Of a DNA stretch of 64,000 nt, positions 1-11,984 are shown one piece after another (within the stretch, counting starts at the first letter, position 1; the number at the start of each line of letters is the position of its first letter). The notes below the pieces were generated by a model. That model saw only the letters and a list, made by a program, of their open reading frames with translations, was not told the DNA's origin and searched no databases. Origin of the DNA: Cristatella mucedo (Eukaryota; Bryozoa; Phylactolaemata; Cristatellidae). Position numbers and translations under genes: made by a program. Location of the stretch: NCBI GenBank assembly GCA_009760855.2, contig WPIO01000014.1, positions 6,367,001-6,431,000 on the forward strand, read 5' to 3'.

Positions 1-3000
1 AAACCCCACCCACTTTCCAAAGGGGCGCTGACGAGCGCACGCGCGCGTACGCGCTTCGCGGGAGCATGCTGAACGCCCGGCTCGCGTCGGCTCGTGGGGC
101 GCGGCGCCATCCAAGTGTGGTCAAATTTACGGAATCCAGCTTCCTGCTTGTCGCAGCCGCCGCGACGATCTTTTGACCATCATTGTTTAGATCTACCGCC
201 GACAGCCGCTCTCGCCGCGCTCGCGTGTCGAACGCCGCGGACCGTCCGTATTCGAAACTTGCTGCCCGCTCCTGACTTGCTCCGAGCAAGCAGCGCCAGG
301 CAAAGCCCGCTCGCTGCATTTCAGCTAGTTCCGGTCTTGTGCGCGTCATCGCATTGTTTTTACCGAGGCCGTAACGTCGCGCACAGGTGGATGAAGGAAC
401 TACGAGTTCGCAGTCCTTCGCTCACGCTGTATCCCTCCACGCCACGCCGGAAACGGAGTTTCACCTAGACGCTCCCCCTTTTGGCCTAATTTTTCTGCTG
501 CCTTCAGAAGTTTAAGTTAAACATTTTTCGGCAAGCGCCGAGCTGGCCATCGGGCGCTGAACCTCCGAGGCTACAAGCAAGATCAAGGTCGGGCGCTGTC
601 GCTCCACGGCCGCGAGGAAAGCGGCTGGCGAGCGAGTTAGCGGCTAGGCGGCGAACCGCCGGCGCCCGTTGGTGAAGAAGGATGGCCCACGTAGGCGCCC
701 GCTGTCTTCTTGGGGATTGGACGTGCCACCGTTGAGACGCGCTCGATTAAAAGCGCTAAACATGCAGTGGCATGCTAAGCGTATCCGCACTTCCAGCCAC
801 AGAAGAGTCGTTGAACGATGCGGCTTCGCACGGGCACACCGGTTATCGCAGGTGCTTTCGGCGGTGCTGCGGTTCGCACGTTTGACCACCGATGCCGGCA
901 GGATGGTTTCTGTTTTCTGCAGATATTTTCGGGCGGACTGTCCTTATTAAACATTGGCGAGCGCACCCATATTTAGTAGGCAATCTTCCGCCAACGAAGC
1001 TCGGCGAATGGATCTAGCCGTGAAACTAGCTGGATGCCGGTTAGTGCTTGCGCAAAGGCGTAGGAATAGTGGCAATCGGACTGTACGTTGCGGCGGAATT
1101 CGTTGAAATAATAATAACAAGGCAAAGCCAATAGGCGATAAACTACAATAAGCGTAAGTCCTGACTGTTGGTTCTCTATTTGAATCCGTTAGACCAAGAG
1201 GCGCAGGCCGCCAGTTCTATTTAACAATTCGCTGCCGCAGCTAATGTCTGATGGCTTACTGCGCCGCTGCTACTCTACGCAGCCATCTTTGATTAGTCCG
1301 CTCGTGCCCGATGAGATAGAGAAGAGAGCCCATGGTTTGACCGTAGAGAGTTCTGGGGGTGAAACGCTGCACTTGAGCGAGGGAAAAATGCACACTTTCG
1401 CAGCTGTCGAGCTTGTTCACGAGCGGCGCTTCGTCGCGGAGCGAGCATAGTCCCGCTCCGCGCATTTTCCGCGCGCCGAGGCTTGGCTTCGTCGCCGACG
1501 CAGCGCCGTCGAGTTGAGAGGGCAAAAGAGGCTTGATGCTGCTTTGATTACCAGACCGCAAAGGCCCTCTCGATTCTGTTTAAACAAGTGCCATATGTCG
1601 CCTACTAGACAGCGGAATTGACTTTGAACAAGTCGCCGGGACTGTGCGCGCATCGGATTGTAGGCGCCGAAGCGGCGGCGAGTCGGCCCAAACCGCCGAC
1701 GCTGATGGGGAAGCGCGGCTAGCGGCGACCGCGACCGCAAATGCTTCCCCGATTGGAGCTGCGGCTGATGCGCTTCGCGATCGCTTCGCGCGAACTCGAA
1801 CGAACAGACAGACCGCCTCCGCCGCCGCCGCGCTGCTTCCGGACCGAGCGGGACGCGTATTTACAAACTATTAGGCCCCTAACGAGCTGCCGCCTTACGC
1901 TGTAGATATTAGTGTTTACAATTAGGACACCCTCGCGGCAATTACCTGGTCGCTATCGTGTTCTAGCGGATTACCGGTCTGCGTCAACAGAAGTCGCTCG
2001 GAGGGCGGCTCGGTTTCATTGGCTCGCCGGTGCCGGCTCGCTGGCCCAGACGGTTGCGGGGCCTACCTCGCGAGGCGACGGCGGCGGCGAACCGTGAGGA
2101 GCCGCCGCCGCCGCCGCCGCTGGAGGCACGGCGCGGTCGAGTGGCTACGGAGGAGAGAGTCGTCGCTCGGCCCAGGCTGGCGCTGTCTCCGCCTGGGGCG
2201 TGCGGCGCCGGCGCGGGTCGTCCGGCGCGAACTGGCGACGTCATGCGATCCTCGCCACGCCCCGAGGACGGCCTGGGCTTTATGAGCGAGAGGGCGGCGC
2301 CGCTGTCCGGGGGCGCGCGAGCTACCGAGGAGGGCGGGAGAAGGGAAAATGAGGAGAACGAGGGCACTCGGGCCGTCTGCGCTGAATTTGAACAATTTGA
2401 ACGCCGCCGCCGCCCGTCGGCCAGCTAGTTCTTGGCGCCAGCGAGAGACTGGCCGGCGGGGGGCTGTTCACGCCTGCGGCGGCTGCGACGACAGCAGCAG
2501 CTGCCGCTACTGCGAGCCCAATCGCGACGGAGGCAGAAGGCGGCCGTACAAATTTGGCCGGCGGCGCCTGGCTCGCGGCGGCTGCCGCGACAGTGGTGGC
2601 GACGGCGACGCGACGGCAGCTGCCGGGCAGGGCGGCTGAATGCGTGACTGATTTCCGGCCCTGCCCAAAAAGAGAGCACGGCGTGGCGTGGACGTCACAG
2701 GTGCTCTTCGCGGCGGCCAGGTAGCCACAGCGAAGCGAAGAGCGCGTCTCAGCGAATGCTTTCGGAGCGAGCTCTCGAAGCTCGATGCGTGGGGCGTGCG
2801 CAAGCCTGGAGCACTCCTTCGTGCTAGGCGAACCGCAGGGCACTTTCGCTTGAGCATTTCCGGAAACGATGAAGCGAATCCCATCTGAGATTTTTTACGA
2901 ACTCACCGAATATAATCCCAGACCGTACGCAACAACGCTGATTGTAGGCTATCCCGAGCGACCTGCTCCTTATAGCCGGCCCGGCTGGTTGGAGAGCGTA

Positions 3001-3213
3001 CGCAGAACTCGGCTTTTCAGGAATGCGGTCAGGTTTATGCAAAAATATACCGGAGAGGAAAATGACGTTATAGCAGGGGAGAACAAGGATTGTCTCAGGT
3101 GAAAAGAGGAGCATTTCAAGCAACGTCGTGGCAGCCAATATGGTTTGCTCATCATTCTTCAACGCTTCCGCATGAACGCGTCCAGCATGTTTTCTCACCG
3201 TCCAAATCATGGA
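1..3213. other. GC-rich, CpG-rich stretch with no recognisable gene
   Basis: This stretch is rich in CpG and in GCC/GCG triplet runs. It has several long open frames on both strands, but they are Arg/Ala/Pro-rich in every frame, as expected when GC-rich DNA lacks stop codons. None shows a recognisable domain. The composition would suit a promoter-proximal or unmethylated region. A gene on the minus strand starts near 6,130, so this could be part of its first intron, but no second exon could be identified. Confidence 0.5.
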
Positions 3214-3246
3214 GCGAGAGGGAGAGAGCGAAAGAGAGAGCAAGAA

Positions 3247-3299
<53 letters not shown>

Positions 3300-3348
3300 A
3301 GAAAGAGAGAAAAAAGAGAAAGAGAGGGAGCGAGAGGGCGAGGGATAA
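3214..3348. repeat. (GA)n imperfect microsatellite
   Basis: Purine-only GA tract with AAAGAG and GGGAGC interruptions. The interruptions indicate an old, decaying array. The Arg/Glu-rich open frames across it are artefacts of the repeat. Confidence 0.95.
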
Positions 3349-3585
3349 AGACCAAAACAGATGTTTTACAGAACAGATTTACAAAACTACCGGCTTCACT
3401 TGTATATCTAAATGTTCAATTGTGCTCCATTGTCTTGCTTTAAGTGTGTACACTTTCTGTTTTATTGGAACCTTTTATATTTTTCCGGTTTTCTGTCTGA
3501 TTTTCTTTCGTAGCTTCATTACTCTGTTCGAGTCATTCAATCATCTATCATTCAATCATCTGTCATTCAATGCCCTATTGTGTCT

Positions 3586-3630
<45 letters not shown>
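3586..3630. repeat. (CT)n microsatellite
   Basis: About 22 uninterrupted CT units in otherwise AT-rich unique sequence. Confidence 0.95.
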
Positions 3631-3631
<1 letters not shown>

Positions 3632-3666
3632 AGTCTCTCGGCCTATCCCTGTTTAGATAGCTGGAT

Positions 3667-3670
<4 letters not shown>

Positions 3671-3756
<86 letters not shown>
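3671..3756. repeat. (CA)n microsatellite, 43 units
   Basis: A perfect CA dinucleotide array of 86 bases. The lack of any interruption suggests a young and probably length-polymorphic locus. An AT-rich flank follows. Apart from a possible SINE end at 4,617, nothing else was recognised up to the hairpin at 4,783. Confidence 0.97.
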
Positions 3757-3760
<4 letters not shown>

Positions 3761-4616
3761 AATAGTCCATAAATACCCCACATAATAATGTAGTGTTCTG
3801 ATTGCACCATAACAAAATTATTTTCTTAATAGGCACTTCTCAAAGGTCGGGAAGAGTAAGCGATTTGTTTAAAATTGCTAGTTATAATAGACCCGAGAAC
3901 TAAAAAGATTTAAGGTTGGTCAGAGGTAAACGGCCAAAGTCATAAGAAACTGAGGGCGCGAAAGGAAGCCCCATGAGTTCCAGACAGTGCAAGTCGTACC
4001 AAGATAAGATTAAGAGTGATTATAATGAGCGACAGGACGTCGTTAGATGGTGGATCCACTGTGCACCTGCAGGTGCCAGTAGGCATGACTGGTCGCAGAG
4101 GTCGCGCCACCGAACTCTGTCCAGCGTGGTCTTTAGCATGTCTACCAGATCGCCCTTGAAAGCCTCGAGGGGGGTGTACAGTCATGCTGTAAAAGCAAGG
4201 AAAGTAAAAGTTCGGCTGATCGATCGAGCACTATTTATCTAGCAACAGCAGACAATGGCTGGGGCGACATTCGGGCCGCTTGCCGCGGGCCTCCTGTACG
4301 ACTCGCTATCTCGCACGTGACCTGGGTCACGATCGTAGAGCCATCGCCGCGCAGCGAGGCACGAGATCCGGCAGTGCGCGAGGGCGCGCTCCGTATGGAG
4401 CGCTCTGCAAGGAGCGCAGTCTGGCCTGCCATTCACACACGCCAGCCAGCGGCGGGCCGCGCTCCGCCGCGAGCACCTGCTCTGACCTGACCCAATGCGG
4501 CCGAAAGCGGCCAAGATCCTCTGCTCATTTCTCGCTCCTTTCAACCGTCTGCGTGTCAAGAGCAGTTTGCTCTGCTAGCAGCTTTGCTACTCTGCAAGCA
4601 GTATTGAATAGCGGTA

Positions 4617-4707
4617 TTAGTGCCCATTGCAAGCGGTAGTGATAGCCGGTATGGTTCTTCCGCCGCTATATAAATGAGGCTGTCGAATCAGCTAGCCAAC
4701 CTTATTT
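4617..4707 (+). mobile_element. SINE family 1, 3' half
   Basis: Matches the 3' half of the SINE best preserved at 32,829-33,008. It has the 'gcaagcggtagtgatagcc' block, the 'ctatataaatgaggctgtcg' block and the 'aatcagctagcc' end. The tRNA-like head is absent, so the copy is 5'-truncated, which is usual for reverse-transcribed inserts. The TATATAAA in it belongs to the SINE body and is not evidence of a promoter. Confidence 0.8.
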
Positions 4708-4782
4708 TATGCACCTTAAATGCTCGCGCGGTTTTCGCGAGGACTTTCGGGACGCGCCGACGACGGGAGACGTCGCGCCGCT

Positions 4783-4835
4783 CGCGACAGAGCCCGCCGG
4801 TCGCCGAGCTTCGCCGGCCGGCGGGCTCTGTCGCG
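4783..4835. repeat. Perfect 18-bp inverted repeat (hairpin), 17-base loop
   Basis: The left arm is 4,783-4,800 and the right arm is 4,818-4,835. They are exact reverse complements (CGCGACAGAGCCCGCCGG on the left). The loop at 4,801-4,817 is itself GC-rich. A further pair, ACGTCG at 4,770-4,775 and CGACGT just 3' of the right arm, could extend the stem through a bulge. No mobile-element features flank it. It could be a structured RNA, a recent palindromic mutation or the core of a small unrecognised element. Confidence 0.85.
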
Positions 4836-5359
4836 CGACGTTTCAGCGCAAAGTAACCGGCGAGAAGAGCCTTGAGGATACCGGCCGGGATTCGTACCCC
4901 AAGACTCTACGCAGTGAGCGTGCCCGCGGCGCAACGACGCCGCAGCGGCCGGCCGCGGCCACCAGCACGGGCAAGCGCACGCCCGGCGCACGCGGTCGCA
5001 AGCGGTCTGCAGAGCCAGCGGCGACGAAGGGGCGGCCTGCCGCGGCCTTGGCAGGCGAAGCCGGGGGCGGGGCCGCCGTCGGGTTTCGAGCGAGCGCGCA
5101 GCCGCGATGTGCCGCGATAGCCGCGAGCTGCAACCACCGGCTACTATGTCAACCAGGCGGCGCCATCGGTTCGAGAGGGGCCGCTACCTGGTCGCCGGCT
5201 GAGAGCGCACGCTCTAAGCCTGCGAGGCGGAAGTGAGAGTCCAGCCGCCGCCGCTCTGCGGCAACGCCGCAGAACGACGCGCTCCGCCAGACTCTTGCGG
5301 ACTCTTCTCCGCGCGCTCTTCGCGGCGCTAAGTCACTCCCGTTCGGCGGGATTCGGCAA

Positions 5360-5475
<116 letters not shown>

Positions 5476-5614
5476 GAGCGCGCTGACCTCGCTCGCACCC
5501 GTCCCACTTTCACGAGGTTGCTTTTCGCAGGACGCCGATGGCCAGGGCGCCGGATCGCCGACTGACGCGAAGCTTCGCAGAGGGTCCTGCGAAGGTGGGA
5601 AATGCGTCCAAGGT

Positions 5615-5660
5615 GGCAGCTAAAGCGAAGCCCTCGCGTTCGCTCTTCGCTTTAGCTGCC
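5615..5660. repeat. Perfect 16-bp inverted repeat (hairpin), 14-base loop
   Basis: The left arm is 5,615-5,630 (GGCAGCTAAAGCGAAG) and the right arm is its exact reverse complement at 5,645-5,660. The loop is 5,631-5,644. It lies in the putative first intron of the minus-strand gene starting at 6,130, so it would be transcribed if that gene is real. Confidence 0.85.
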
Positions 5661-5935
5661 CACAGCTTCATTTTAGCCAGAGCCCGAGCGCAGTGCCGGT
5701 CACGCCACGACGGTTGGAGCGGCGCGAAACCGCCGCTCTCGATCGCGGCGCGTCTCGCAGCGAGCAACCGCCGACGGCGCGTCGCTGCTGCTGCGGCGGC
5801 GGCGGCGGCGGCGACGACGAGTTGCGCTGGCGTGCCACTCGCTGCCTCGCCGCCTGGCTCGACCCTCAAGCTCAAAGCGCATCGCGCGCCTCGCGCGAGG
5901 TCGCCGGCCGATCTGCGGGGTGCCCGCTCACTTAC

Positions 5936-6130
5936 GCTGTCAATCTCGTTGCTCGTCGCTTCCTTGTCCAAAGGCGACGACGGTGGCGAAGACAGGGGCG
6001 ACGTCCTCCTGCGCGTAGCTGCGGACTCCGGCTGCGACGGCGGCAGGTCGACTGCGGCGGCCAGGCTGGCTAGTAGCAGCACGGCCGACTGGACGGCGGA
6101 CGCCAGTAGCAGGCAGCGGACGGCGAGCAT
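5936..6130 (-). CDS. Probable first coding exon of a secreted or membrane protein (partial)
   Basis: Function not recognised. Reading from the ATG at 6,130 on the minus strand, the exon encodes 65 residues and ends in phase 0 at a consensus GTAAGT donor (5,935-5,930). Residues 1-27 form a good signal peptide: MLAVR, then a hydrophobic Leu/Ala/Val stretch. Cleavage is likely near residues 26-27. The mature part is Ser/Pro-rich with an Arg triplet near residue 41 and an acidic end (KEATSNEIDS). The start codon has G at -3. A TATA box lies about 335 bases upstream. Reading through the donor gives only low-complexity Ala/Arg sequence, which supports an exon end here. No second exon could be placed on the minus strand down to position 1, so it is either unrecognisable or outside the window. 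Confidence 0.5.
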
Positions 6131-6463
6131 TGCGCTACGTTCGGTTCGTTTCGTGCAACCCTCGGCCTCCTCCTTCTCTCGAGAGTCTGCGACGGCGGCT
6201 GTAGCGGCAGCGGGCTTCGCCGTAAGGTGCGTACGCGGCGGCGGCAGCTAGTCGACTGACCGTGGCGGCGTCTGCGGGCGAGCGACCCGGAGTCGGCGGC
6301 GTGCAACCTCCGCGGAAGCCATGCCGCCTCGCCGCACGTGAGCACGTTTTATTGTCCGGCTTGTTTACCTTCGTGGACTGCCCGCGAAGCCACCGGGCGC
6401 CGGTCGTCCCATTTCGCGAAGATGAAGTAGCGCACACGTCGTGACGCATGCTCGGGCTGATTC

Positions 6464-6470
6464 TTATAAA
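6464..6470 (-). promoter_or_regulatory. TATA box for the minus-strand gene starting at 6,130
   Basis: The minus strand reads TTTTATAAG here, within GC-rich DNA where such a motif is uncommon by chance. A start site would fall near 6,435, giving a 5' leader of about 300 bases before the ATG at 6,130. A CRE-like GCGTCACGACG lies between the box and the leader, near 6,437-6,447, so it would sit at or just upstream of the start site. The assignment rests on motif and spacing only. Confidence 0.4.
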
Positions 6471-6479
6471 ATGTGCCGA

Positions 6480-7120
6480 GCGTAAACATTAGCTACCCTG
6501 CGGCGCCCGCCCCCTCACTCCCCTAGCTGGCCCGTCGGCAAGCGCGCCTCACGCCCTCCCCCTTCCGCCGAGAGGCGCGAAGGCGCAAATAGCTAGGCGG
6601 CACTGCGGCCGCCGTTACCGTTCTTTCTCCGCCCGGAATTTTTTGCGCCGCCTTTGCCTCTGCGGCCAGCTTCGCGCGTCCGCCCTCGCACTGCCGCCGC
6701 AGCTGCCGCTGGACGCCGGCCGGCGGCCGCTGGCCGGTGGCTGGCGAGAAAGCGGTCGCTCGCGGAGCGACTTCGCGCGCTCAATTGCGAGCCGAGCGCC
6801 GCCGCCGCCGCCGCGACGGCGGCGGCGCGCGCCGCTGCCTTCGCCGCTGCACCGCAGGCGCGGAAAGAAGCGTCTAGCGGAGCGACGACATTTTCCGAAA
6901 GTTGTAGCGAGTGCAGCACCGGCGCTGCGCTCGGGGAACGAATCGGACGGAGGCGATCGAGGGGCGGCAGGGAGAAATTGAGAAGGCAGGGACGCTCGTG
7001 GCCGGCGAGGCTGCGGCCGTCGGTTCGGTGCGCAGCAGTGCAACGTGCGCAGCAGCGCGGTGCGGATTGACGTTGGCTCGCCGCGCTGGTTGGTTGGTTG
7101 GTTCAACCCAGCGGTTCAGA
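6480..7120. other. GC-rich upstream region, no gene recognised
   Basis: Alternating GCC and CGG triplet runs give overlapping Ala-, Arg- and Pro-rich frames on both strands. No splice-supported exon was found. It may be the promoter-proximal region of the minus-strand gene. A four-unit GGTT repeat occurs near 7,090. Confidence 0.4.
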
Positions 7121-7123
7121 TAC

Positions 7124-7245
7124 TCGCCTTTAACGACCGAGGTCGAGGTGAACGCATATGATGGCCGAGGTCGCGGGCTCAAGCCCCGCGACGTACACGA
7201 AGCGCCTGAATCGAGATTAAGTTCTCTCGGGGCACCATTCAAATG
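7124..7245 (+). mobile_element. SINE family 2 (tRNA-like head plus LINE-B tail)
   Basis: The head carries a B-box-like 'gtcgcgggctcaagcccc'. It is followed by a tail reading 'aagcgcctgaatcgagatt', 'aagttctctcggggc' and 'attcaaatgag'. The tail corresponds to the 3' end of LINE family B (compare 24,670-24,720). Other copies are at 26,675, 37,955 and 50,150. Confidence 0.7.
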
Positions 7246-8525
7246 AGTTATAAATAGACTTTTTCCTTTCAGCAGCTCCATACTTGCGTTCCGATCTTCA
7301 CACGATGCTGTCCGACCTCCGCGCTCCGTCGGTCGCCTAGAGACTGCCCAGTTTGTCTGCAGCGAGCTCGGCCCCCAGGGGCTTCGAACGGCGCCGCCCC
7401 TGCAGCGAGCGGGTGCGCGGACCGTCGAGCGGCCCGCGCCGGTCGGCCGCCGCCGCGCGTCACGCGCGCAGCATCCACCGCAGCCCGAATCCGCCGGCGT
7501 CGCGCGGGCGGGCGGGTGGGCGGGCGGACGCGCCGACGCTGTGCTTCCCGAGCGGCCTTCGCCCGGAGGTGGGTTCAGCGAAGGCTAAAATTTATGAATG
7601 ACTGGAGCTGGCCCGCCGCTCCCCCAAATAGCTGCTGCGAGCGGCCGCCTCACCCGCGCGCAATGCCTTTTTTGTTTGTCCATTGTACGAGACGTTTGGC
7701 CCGGCTGATTAGGTCCTTCGTACCGCTCGGGCTAAACTTAGGACCAACTGGGCTGTGGAATGCGCCTCCTCCGCCGCTCGGACCCGACCGACCGCAGCCC
7801 CGCCCACAAGCCAGCGACTCGGAATGCGAAAACGCGCACGCGAACGCTCTGCAGCGTTGAAAACTCGAGCAAACTGCGCGCCACTGACGCAACTTTGAGC
7901 CACGCGACGGGTCATTGGAAAGAGCAACTTATTCCTTCGGCGACGTACGGCGTTAGAAGAACGGCTGCCTTAGCGCTTCGCGACATGATCGATCGCATCT
8001 GAAGATTTTCGCCGCGCGGCACGCAGGAAATAAAGCCAGTGTTCTAGCGGGGCGTGACGAGCCCATTCATGCAAGTGCTCACACTAGAGTCGGTTCGCCG
8101 CGGGGGCACTGCGTTCAAAGGCGAACCACAACACCGCAGCTATCGCCGTCGCCTCAAGCGTCAGCCAGTCTTTCGGTGGAAAACGAAATGGGACCGACGT
8201 AAAGAGCGGTGCAGCTGCGCTGGCGCTTCGAATCGAGGCAGCGAGAGTGGGTTTTTCTGTCGTGTATGACGGGGCGGACGGACGCCTGTGGATCCTCGCC
8301 TTACGGAGAGCGGTCGCTGCCAATAGCGAGGACGGTCGCGAGAGCGAGCGAAAGCTGTCCGACTTCCGGGGACGGGCACACCGACGCAGCCGTAAGGCGT
8401 TTCACTATCGTCATCTCCCACACGCGCCAGTCGACCCGAAAGGAAAGCGATTCCGACCACCTACGCCGGCGCAAGCGGACGGGAGCGCGGCGGTGCACTA
8501 AACCGACTCTTCGTGAGAACGTCCG
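7246..8525. other. GC-rich stretch, no gene recognised
   Basis: Open frames are present on both strands but are compositional and overlap each other. No domain, signal peptide or convincing splice pair was seen. A poly(A)-signal-like AATAAA occurs near 8,029 on the plus strand without a recognisable gene in front of it. Confidence 0.4.
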
Positions 8526-8531
8526 AGAGAG

Positions 8532-8720
<189 letters not shown>

Positions 8721-8896
8721 CGCACCATTGCCATTTGCTCATGGCTTGCGTCATTTTCGCTCTAGTGCATTCGGGTTGGCGATGACTTCTCACTCATGAC
8801 ACTGCACGAGCTAGAGGACGATTTTTCAGACGGTCAGATTAGTCTCGGTTGCTTGGCGGCAGAACCAAGAATCTCGACAGCTAATCGTTCTTACGC

Positions 8897-10090
8897 ATCG
8901 TGTTGGGGTCAGGTCTCACGCACCAGAAGGGTCACCTATGGAGTCCCTCAAGGGTCTGTACTCGGTCCCTTGCTGTTCTCCATTTATACACAACCTCTGG
9001 GTAAAGTGATTAAGGCCCATGGAATAGGATGTCACTTTTATGCTGACGATACTCAGTTGTATTTGTCATTCAAATCGCCGGAATCTGCTGCAGCAACTGA
9101 GAAACTGAATGCTTGCCTTGCCGATATTCGATCCTGGATGTCGGAAATCTTCCTGAAATTAAATGATGATAAAACCGAGCTGCTGCTCACAGGACACCCT
9201 AAGCGTGTGGCTGGGTTACAAGGCTTTGCTCTTCTAATAGGTGATGCCATTGTGCGACCATCACCACGTGCTCGAAATTTAGGTGTTGTTTTCGACAGCT
9301 GCCTCAATTTCAAAAGCTTCATTCAGAAGTCTGCCTCTACAGCTAGCCATCACATCCGATCCCTATCCAAGATTATGAGGTGTCTCCCACAGTGGCTTGT
9401 AAAAAAAATTAACTAGCTCTTTTAGTTCTGTCTCGGCTTGATTATTGTAATTCCCTTTTGGCTGGGCAGCCAAAGAAAGCTATTAGGCCACTGCAGAGGA
9501 CTTTTAATATGGCTGCAAGGCTAGTCTTCAAGTCCCAGAAGTTTGAGCACGTGTCTCCTTTTCTAAAAGAGCTAGGATGGTTGCCGGTTGAGCAACGGAT
9601 ACAGAGCAAAATTCTTACGCTGACTCACAAGGCCCGTCACGGCTTGGCTCCTTCGTACCTAGCTGAACTGCTGCATCAGTTTCAACCTGTTCGCGCCCTC
9701 AGGTCCTGTGTGGCAATACATTAGCTGTCCCATTCCTCCGCTTAAAGACAGTTGGCGACAGAAGCTTTAGCTCTGCAGGTCCTAGACTGTGGAACTCGCT
9801 TCCTCAATTCTTGCGCTACGGCAACTACTCTCTTACTGCCGACTATGGCTCATCCTTTTCAGCGGTCCTGAGCTGCTACTTCTATGCTACTCACTACCTC
9901 AACTGCTCTCCTGACTCTGCTATGCTTCCCACTTTCTCTTTGTTGCGTGAGACGAAGTCAGTTGGCTACCGAACGCGTACCGAAAGCCGCTTAGGCTGTG
10001 AGTGCGCTATACAAAACTCTCCTGCGTAACACCCACATAGTCTTTATGACTTTGTGGAGTTACAGACGGAGAAACATTACATTACATTAC
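8897..10090 (+). mobile_element. LINE family A (CR1/L2 group), 5'-truncated, frameshifted
   Basis: Non-LTR retrotransposon remnant encoding the end of a reverse transcriptase. Translation shows [14 protein letters not shown], then the catalytic [10 protein letters not shown], then the thumb-like [18 protein letters not shown] and later LSRLDYCNSLLAG. The first frame closes at 9,416 after an A-run near 9,400, and the protein resumes in another frame from about 9,430 to 9,724, so a frameshift has disabled it. The endonuclease and the N-terminal part of the RT are missing. The 3' UTR runs to about 10,090 and ends in ATTAC repeats. Over about 370 shared bases it differs from the copy at 63,634-64,000 at about 20 positions, so the insertion is fairly recent. 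Confidence 0.9.
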
Positions 10091-10515
10091 GCGCCTGGCT
10101 GCGCAGCCATCACTCTGGAAGCGTCATGGCTGGCTACCGGGTTTCCCTTCGAGTGGGAATGCTTGTATGTTTACCTTTGCTTTTGCTCCCTGCGCGCGAT
10201 CTGAGCGAGCGCGATGGCTCTCTCGGCCTGACCGCACCGCGCCGCGCGCTGATCCGCTTCGACAGGTGCTTCGGTGCTCTGCGCCGCTCTCTGCGTTTCG
10301 CCGCCATCTCAGCTGCAGCTAGTGCCGCGCCCAAAGTCGCTGCTCCAGCTTGCGCGCCAGCACCGACGTGCTGCACCCGGAGAAACGCTACGGAACTCGA
10401 TAGGACGGCTCAACGGAAAGGGTTGCTCGTCGGCGCCTCCGCCCGCCGCCGCCCGCCGCCGCATTGAGAGCCCTAGAGTGCTGCTGCCGCCGCTGGCTAC
10501 TCGGCACGGCTGCAC
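10091..10515. other. GC-rich spacer
   Basis: Unique-looking, CpG-rich sequence between the LINE-A tail and the 10-base tandem array. Open frames on both strands are compositional and no gene is recognised. Confidence 0.4.
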
Positions 10516-10519
10516 TCAT

Positions 10520-11343
<824 letters not shown>

Positions 11344-11429
11344 ACCTCCCTCTTTCTGTCTGTCTGTCTTGCTATGTTTTACTCCCTTCCTTTCTAACTC
11401 TTTCCGTAATTATGATTATAACAATAGTA

Positions 11430-11560
11430 ATTTAATAATAATAACAGTTAGTTCGTATAGCATTAAAAGGAGCTTAATCTCTGCCCAGGTGTTTTAAAAC
11501 TTGCTGCAAGAAAGCCAATACCCATAGTGTTAGTGACATGCTCGGTCTCAAGCGTGCAAC
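11430..11560 (-). mobile_element. LINE family B 3' tail fragment
   Basis: The ATT/AAT tail repeats come first on the plus strand. They are followed by a degraded copy of the family B end ('gcttaatctctgcccaggtg', 'cttgctgcaag'). It is a 3'-only fragment and divergent. Confidence 0.55.
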
Positions 11561-11984
11561 AGTAGACGAGTACAATGCTTAGGCCAGCATGCTAAACCAC
11601 TAATAAAAATTCTCATTACCAGTGGTTACTAAGACCTCTGGTAATTAGTATGAGCTGTCTCGCACACAGGCATGCACATGCACGAACAGACATGCTCGCA
11701 CAGGCATGTACATGCACGCACAGGCGTGCACATGCAAAGCATACGGGATCAAAAGAGGTGAGTGAATTGGGGCGAAGGGAAAGCTGACCGGAAGAAATGC
11801 GTCCGGTAGAAATGCGGCTTACACAGATGCAAGGTATCGCAATTAGTGACCGCAGCCAGTGGTGAGGTGCCCGCGTCTGGTGCACGCTAGCTGAAGGGTC
11901 GAAGATCACGAAGAAGATATTGTAATTTCGCGCGAGGAACGGCGAGATTATCAGATGCTGTGAAGCGGGAAAGGCAGTGAAATA

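Noticed and set aside
2019-2843. Several overlapping frames of 80-170 codons in GC-rich DNA
   Set aside because: Arg, Ala and Pro runs in all six frames indicate composition, not selection. No domain was recognised.
4660-4680. TATA box (CTATATAAATGAGG)
   Set aside because: The motif is part of the SINE family 1 body and recurs with variations in every copy.
5538-6251. 237-codon plus-strand frame overlapping the signal-peptide exon
   Set aside because: It is the antisense shadow of GC-rich DNA: Ala/Arg-rich, no signal peptide, no splice support. The minus-strand exon has a TATA box, a signal peptide and a consensus donor.
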